This document shows positions 60,026-64,000 of a DNA stretch of 64,000 nucleotides, piece after piece. Source of the stretch: Adlercreutzia sp. ZJ176 (GTDB taxonomy: Bacteria; Actinomycetota; Coriobacteriia; Coriobacteriales; Eggerthellaceae); contig NZ_JAAKEC010000001.1 of the NCBI RefSeq assembly GCF_011038975.1, positions 62,001 to 126,000 of the forward strand, read 5' to 3'. How positions within the stretch are numbered: the first letter of the stretch is position 1; every line of letters starts with the position of its first letter. The notes under the pieces were generated by a model. It saw nothing but the letters and a program-made list of their open reading frames with translations, did no database searches and was not told the DNA's origin. The position numbers and the translations under genes were made by a program.

Positions 60026-61594
60026 ATGAGAACAAACGAACAGCGCTTGAATCCGCCCGAGGAAAGGACGGCAGGGCCAAGGCTCTCTTTCTGCCTTGTC
60101 GGATTCGGCTTCTACCAAGCTTGGTTCGCGATGCTGCACAAGACGGCTATCCTGACTCCGCTCTCGGGACTTGACGGCGCGCCTTTCATCACGCTTCGCT
60201 TAGTCGGGATCATCTGCCAAACGATCGTCATCCTCGCCCTGTACCTCCTCTTCAGGAAAGCCGCTGCGTCTCCCGAAGACGGCCAGAGGCTCTGCCTCCT
60301 CGGAAGCCTGCTCGGCGTGCTCTCCACGCTGCTCATCGCAGCTGGCGGCAACCTGAGCGGCATTCTCGGAACGGCGGCGAGCGTCCTCGGCTGGCTGGCA
60401 TGGGGCGTTGCCAGCGCGCTGATCATATTCCTCTGGATGAGGATCTACTGCGTCGCGAACACGCAGGAGCTCTGCCTGTACCTCTCCGGCTCGCTGCTCA
60501 TCAGCGCAGCCGTCGTCTTTCTGCTCTGCAACCTGCCCGCCGTCATCGCCATCACCATCGCGCCCGCCCTTCCCCTAGGCGCGGCAGCCCTCTCCGTCCA
60601 AGCCGACCGAAGCCTCGGCCGCAGCGAGACGGCCTCCCAGACGCACGACGCCGCGAGCGAGGGCAAGACCATCGCCAAGAACGCCCTGGGCCTCTTCGCA
60701 GCCATCGCAATCTACGCGTTGATCGACTATGCGCTGGTCGAGCCCTTGGAGACGCGCCGTGGCTTGGGAATCGAGTCAAGCGGGGGCTTCATGCTCCTCG
60801 CCCCCGGCATCGTAGGGACGGCGCTCTTCGCGTTCTCGTGGCTCTCCTCCAGCAGGGCGTCCTACATCAAGCTCTACCGGTTCATCCTCCCGACCATAGC
60901 CCTCTCCCTGTTCATCTTCCCGTTCGCCTCGGGCTCGTCCCTCATCGCAGCCGGGCTCATAGGGACGCTCGGGTTCCAGTGCTTCAACATCATATCGATC
61001 ATGCTCATCGCCGCCGTGGCGCAGCGAAACGGGCAGTCCACGTTCGGCTCGCTGCTGCTCGGACGCCTCTTCCAGAACGTCGGCATGGCGGCAGGCGGCG
61101 TCATGGGAGGCCTTCTGGCCGCGTTCGAGCTGTTCAAGGACAAGGACCTCTTCGCGTTCCTCTGCCTCGGCTCCGCCCTGGCGTTCATCGTCATCACCTC
61201 GACGCTTCTGCGCGAGGAGGTCCTGTTCGGATACAGGATCGACCTGGACCAAGGCGAAGAGGGCGCGAAGGGCGCGCCCGCCGACGCTCCCCGGGAAACC
61301 GTCGTCCTCCCCTCGTCGGAGGAGATCTTCCAGGAGAAGGTCCGGCGAGTCGCCACCCGCTACAAGCTGACGGCACGCGAGACTGAGGTCTTCTTCCTAC
61401 TTGCGAAGGGGCGGTCGAACAAGCTGATCCAAGAGAGGCTCGTCATATCTCCCCACACCGTCGACTCCCACATCTCCCACATCTACCGCAAGTGCGGGGT
61501 TCACTCTCGCCAGGAGATCATGGACTTCATCGAGCAGGAGCACATCGAGGTACAGGAGCTCGTCGCGACGAAGGACCAGCCGCCGGTGCTCTGA
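60026..61594 (+). CDS. membrane-embedded LuxR-type transcriptional regulator (12 helices plus HTH)
   Basis: The 522-residue protein has about twelve membrane helices (residues 20-405, MFS-like in appearance) followed by a LuxR-type helix-turn-helix (about 445-510: LTARETEVFFLLAKGRSNKL, then ISPHTVDSHISHIYRKCGV). Such membrane LuxR proteins are expanded in Eggerthella-like bacteria, where several sit beside substrate-specific redox genes. It should sense a ligand in or at the membrane and bind DNA from there. It is divergent from the hydroxyarylic acid decarboxylase operon, which it probably controls. The upstream G10 tract makes on/off or graded expression possible. Confidence 0.92.
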   Translation: MRTNEQRLNPPEERTAGPRLSFCLVGFGFYQAWFAMLHKTAILTPLSGLDGAPFITLRLVGIICQTIVILALYLLFRKAAASPEDGQRLCLLGSLLGVLSTLLIAAGGNLSGILGTAASVLGWLAWGVASALIIFLWMRIYCVANTQELCLYLSGSLLISAAVVFLLCNLPAVIAITIAPALPLGAAALSVQADRSLGRSETASQTHDAASEGKTIAKNALGLFAAIAIYALIDYALVEPLETRRGLGIESSGGFMLLAPGIVGTALFAFSWLSSSRASYIKLYRFILPTIALSLFIFPFASGSSLIAAGLIGTLGFQCFNIISIMLIAAVAQRNGQSTFGSLLLGRLFQNVGMAAGGVMGGLLAAFELFKDKDLFAFLCLGSALAFIVITSTLLREEVLFGYRIDLDQGEEGAKGAPADAPRETVVLPSSEEIFQEKVRRVATRYKLTARETEVFFLLAKGRSNKLIQERLVISPHTVDSHISHIYRKCGVHSRQEIMDFIEQEHIEVQELVATKDQPPVL

Positions 61595-61655
61595 CCGCCC
61601 GGCCGCGCGCCGAAGGCCTAGGGCCCAAGGCACGTAAAATCAAGGCGCGCAAAAA

Positions 61656-61685
61656 AGGGCGATGCGCAGCTCGGCGCATCGCCCT
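61656..61685 (-). terminator. terminator of the nitroreductase gene
   Basis: AGGGCGATGCGC (61656-61667) and GCGCATCGCCCT (61674-61685) form a perfect 12-bp stem with a 6-base loop. On the minus strand it is followed by TTTTT, so it stops transcription from the nitroreductase gene; on the plus strand it lacks a U tract. Confidence 0.9.
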
Positions 61686-61730
61686 CCCCCCAACGAGCCT
61701 CAAAGGCCGGCGAGAACTACCTCTTGAGAA

Positions 61731-62492
61731 CTACCTCTTGCCGTAGTTCCCCTTGCCCTGACCGCGAATCTTCTTGAGGTGCTCGAGGAACTGCTCGCCC
61801 TTCATGAGCTTCGCATGGTCGTACTTCTCGTAGTGAACGAGGTCCTCGAGGGGGAAGCGCCGCGGCGGACCGGGCTGGTACGCGCGATGCCCCACGGGAA
61901 CCATGGTGTACAGGCGAACCGGCTCCGGGATGTCCAGCACCTTCCGGTATCCGTCTTGGGAGTTCGTGTCGATGCGCGCGGAGCTGAGCCCCAGGGACGC
62001 GGCTGCGAGCTGCGTGAGCATGGACACGTGGCCCATGGAGCACGACAGGACGCTCACGCTTCCGTCCGCCAGGTTGGCGCGCGCCGACAGGACGGACCCG
62101 AACTGCTTGCGCGGGTCGTAGCAGATCGCGATCATGGCAGGGGCGTCAGCCCACCCCGTCGCACGCACCATCTGCTCCTCGATCTCCTCGGGCGGGTAGT
62201 TGAAGTAGGGATGCCGGTACTCCGGATCGCGCTGCTGCTCAAGCCAGTACGTGAACTGGTAGTCGTCGCTGACGTACACCTCGCGGAGCTTGCGCATGGT
62301 CTCCTTGTCCTTGATGATGATGAACTCCCACGGCTGGGAATTCGCACCGGACATCGCAAGGCGCGCTGCGTCAACGATCTTGAGCAGATCTTCGTCAGAC
62401 ACGGGCTCGTCGGTGAACTTGCGGATGCTTCGACGCCAGTTAAGCGTCTGCATGAGCGCATCATAGGTATGCGGAGTCTCAACAGGTTCCAT
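61731..62492 (-). CDS. nitroreductase-family flavoprotein
   Basis: The 253-residue protein has the nitroreductase fold: RRSIRKFTDEPVSDEDLLKIVDAARLAMSG near the N-terminus (FMN phosphate contact), ANSQPWEFIIIKD, and GHVSMLTQLAAASLGLSSARI in the core helix. The C-terminal part has charged HYEKYDHAKLMKGEQFLEHL. It reduces nitro compounds, quinones or similar acceptors with FMN, or may act on a pathway intermediate; the substrate is unknown. GGAAAGGGAAAG precedes the ATG at 62492. It follows the SLC13-like transporter gene on the same strand by 104 bases and ends at a strong terminator. Confidence 0.92.
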   Translation of the reverse strand: MEPVETPHTYDALMQTLNWRRSIRKFTDEPVSDEDLLKIVDAARLAMSGANSQPWEFIIIKDKETMRKLREVYVSDDYQFTYWLEQQRDPEYRHPYFNYPPEEIEEQMVRATGWADAPAMIAICYDPRKQFGSVLSARANLADGSVSVLSCSMGHVSMLTQLAAASLGLSSARIDTNSQDGYRKVLDIPEPVRLYTMVPVGHRAYQPGPPRRFPLEDLVHYEKYDHAKLMKGEQFLEHLKKIRGQGKGNYGKR

Positions 62493-62596
62493 ATCTTTCC
62501 CTTTCCTTCCGTCGCCTTACGCAACGGATCTTGCCGTCAGGCGCGCGTCGAAGCGCGCCTGACTATGCCGACAACGTGCGAGCCGATAGGCGCCAG

Positions 62597-64000
62597 CTAC
62601 AGAATGCCCACGCTGACGAGGAACGGCCACCACAGGTAGAACAGGATCGGCGTGGCGATCACCTTGCCGACCACGACGATGAGCTGGTACTTGATGTAGT
62701 CGCCCTGGGTGTAGCACCCGTAGTCCGCGCAGACGAGCGGGGCGGGCGCATGGTAGTACATGACCGTCGGCTGCATGTACCCCTGGAGAAGAGCCGCGTA
62801 CACGGGGGGCAGGCCCAGACCGGACGCGATGGGGAACATGAACGGGACGAACAGCAGCGGCGAGCCGATCGCGAGGCCGAGCCAAGCGGTGATCTGGGCA
62901 AGCAGCCACAGGAAGATGACGAAGCCGAGCGAGCCGCTGAAGAACGGCATCATGCTGTTGAACAGCGTCGTGAACGCCTCGTTCATCCCGACGGCCTCCA
63001 TCATGCTCGGGATGCCGAGGACGGCGCCCACGAACAGGATGATGGGCCAGTTGATCTTCTTGATCGTGTCGCGGAACTCGAGGCAGCCGATGCGCGGCAG
63101 CATGGCGACGATGGCCACGCCGAGGGCCGTGATGGCAACGTGGATGTGCGTGAAGGCGTTGGTCACCCACAGGACGAGCGCCACGAGGAAGAGGATGCAA
63201 GCCTTCTTCTCGTCAGCGCTGAACTTGCCCATGTCCTTGAGCTGTCGGATGATCTCCTCGCGACCGCCCTCGATGGTGGTCTTCTCAGGCTTCAGGAACA
63301 CCTTGTAGGAGACGAGCACGATCACGGAGACGATGATGGTGTCCGGGAGGATCGCCAGGAACCAGCCGAGCCAGCTGATGCCGATGCCCGCGTCTTCGAG
63401 GCAGCCGAGCAGAACCAGGTTGTGCGAAGACCCCGACATCGACTCGTTGCCGCAGAGCAGCACGAAGATCGGAACCGTCAGCATGAGCATCTTGGCCACG
63501 TTGCTCTTCTCGTCCACGCCGTACAGCTTGATGAGCGGGTAGACCTGCGCGCCGAGGAGCAGGGACAGCACCGTGCCGGAAGGCACGACGAGCGTGAGCA
63601 GGAACGCCAGCACGATGACGCAGATGACGACCTTCCAGATGCTGAGCGACTTGCCGCCGAAGAGCTTGACGATGGTCAGGGTGATCCTCTTGTCGAGGCC
63701 CGACGTGGCGATCATGCGCCCGATGATCAGGCCGCCGACCAAGAACCAGGTCGTCGAGGACTGGAAGCCGCTCACGCCCACTTGCAGCTTCACGATGCCC
63801 AGGATGACGGGCAAGAACATCATCAGCATGCCCGTCAGCTCGGCGGGGATGGGGTTGAAGATCCAGAAGATCAGGCAGAGCGCGAACACGGCGAGCATGT
63901 GCATGCCGTTCGCCTCGAGGCCCAGCACCGGCGGCGCGAACCAGACGGCGATGAGAACGACGATGCCGAGCACGAACCCGAAGATCTCAAACGGCGTGCT
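62597..64000 (-). CDS. SLC13/DASS-like anion transporter (N-terminus outside window)
   Basis: The frame is open to the window edge, giving 467 visible residues; a GTG at 63973 is internal and not taken as the start because coding sequence (STPFEIFGF) continues before it. The protein has about eleven helices and DASS-like features: VVPSGTVLSLLLGAQVYPLI, a loop with NESMSGSSHNLVLLG, and a C-terminal half with YMQPTVMYYHAPAPLV. It most likely imports an anionic substrate for the nitroreductase or decarboxylase modules. It differs from the transporter at 5782. Confidence 0.85.
   Translation of the reverse strand, partial: STPFEIFGFVLGIVVLIAVWFAPPVLGLEANGMHMLAVFALCLIFWIFNPIPAELTGMLMMFLPVILGIVKLQVGVSGFQSSTTWFLVGGLIIGRMIATSGLDKRITLTIVKLFGGKSLSIWKVVICVIVLAFLLTLVVPSGTVLSLLLGAQVYPLIKLYGVDEKSNVAKMLMLTVPIFVLLCGNESMSGSSHNLVLLGCLEDAGIGISWLGWFLAILPDTIIVSVIVLVSYKVFLKPEKTTIEGGREEIIRQLKDMGKFSADEKKACILFLVALVLWVTNAFTHIHVAITALGVAIVAMLPRIGCLEFRDTIKKINWPIILFVGAVLGIPSMMEAVGMNEAFTTLFNSMMPFFSGSLGFVIFLWLLAQITAWLGLAIGSPLLFVPFMFPIASGLGLPPVYAALLQGYMQPTVMYYHAPAPLVCADYGCYTQGDYIKYQLIVVVGKVIATPILFYLWWPFLVSVGIL

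Overview
The window is a GC-rich (about two thirds G+C by eye), densely coded bacterial chromosome segment. The gene content fits a strictly anaerobic gut actinobacterium of the Coriobacteriia, most likely Eggerthellaceae (Eggerthella, Gordonibacter or a relative). Pointers are three molybdopterin oxidoreductases that each have their own ferredoxin-like subunit and local regulator, a membrane-embedded 12-helix LuxR regulator, LysR regulators beside catabolic modules, and many GTG or TTG starts. Genus and species cannot be fixed from the sequence alone.

Layout. (a) 1-4.6 kb: a minus-strand operon with a CaiA-like acyl-CoA dehydrogenase, ETF beta, ETF alpha, a hotdog thioesterase and an FAD oxidoreductase cut by the window edge, under a divergent LysR gene. 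(b) 5.8-7.2 kb: an SLC13/DASS anion transporter with a strong terminator. (c) 7.4-11.2 kb: LysR gene, Fe-S subunit and molybdopterin catalytic subunit (module Mop1), with an exact LysR-type operator upstream. (d) 11.3-20.2 kb: housekeeping genes: purB, two TrkA-type proteins, a secreted wall-hydrolase-like protein, a CorC/CBS protein, a hemolysin III protein and two bacterial PH-domain membrane proteins. (e) 20.2-32.6 kb: a BceRS-BceAB-like peptide-sensing system whose response regulator lies about 6 kb from its kinase; a tandem MarR regulator, Mop2 with its Fe-S subunit, a DMT exporter and a repeat cluster sit between them. A Fic protein lies between kinase and ABC transporter. (f) 33-37.5 kb: a structured intergenic element, a membrane lipoprotein-like hypothetical and cytochrome bd oxidase (cydAB). 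(g) 37.9-43.9 kb: TetR gene and the Mop3 module (MFS, molybdopterin subunit, Fe-S subunit, MFS). (h) 44.3-53.7 kb: Nudix hydrolase, pgi-hypF-hypC-hypD, a LytTR response regulator and an M20 dipeptidase. (i) 54-56.5 kb: tRNA-Leu(CAA), an AT-rich stretch, a Fic-wHTH protein, a truncated ORF and the second repeat cluster. (j) 56.5-64 kb: a five-gene non-oxidative hydroxyarylic acid decarboxylase operon (UbiD, BsdD, UbiX, a zinc ribbon, LpdD), a divergent membrane LuxR regulator, a nitroreductase and a second SLC13-type transporter cut by the window end.

How it fits together. The segment looks like a set of substrate-specific anaerobic reduction or transformation modules, each with its own sensor and transporter. 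The decarboxylase operon could make catechol- or pyrogallol-type phenols from hydroxybenzoates. The soluble molybdopterin proteins resemble the acetylene hydratase / transhydroxylase / gut catechol-dehydroxylase branch of the DMSO reductase superfamily, so they could remove hydroxyls from such phenols. That link is inference; no substrate can be read from the sequence.

The most unusual non-coding features are: an eleven-copy 25-bp repeat family in two clusters 30 kb apart; an A8G10 tract in the ribosome-binding region of the LuxR gene; a structured element at 33.1-33.3 kb; and a 31-bp inverted repeat with T-N11-A spacing at about -63 of the Mop1 promoter.
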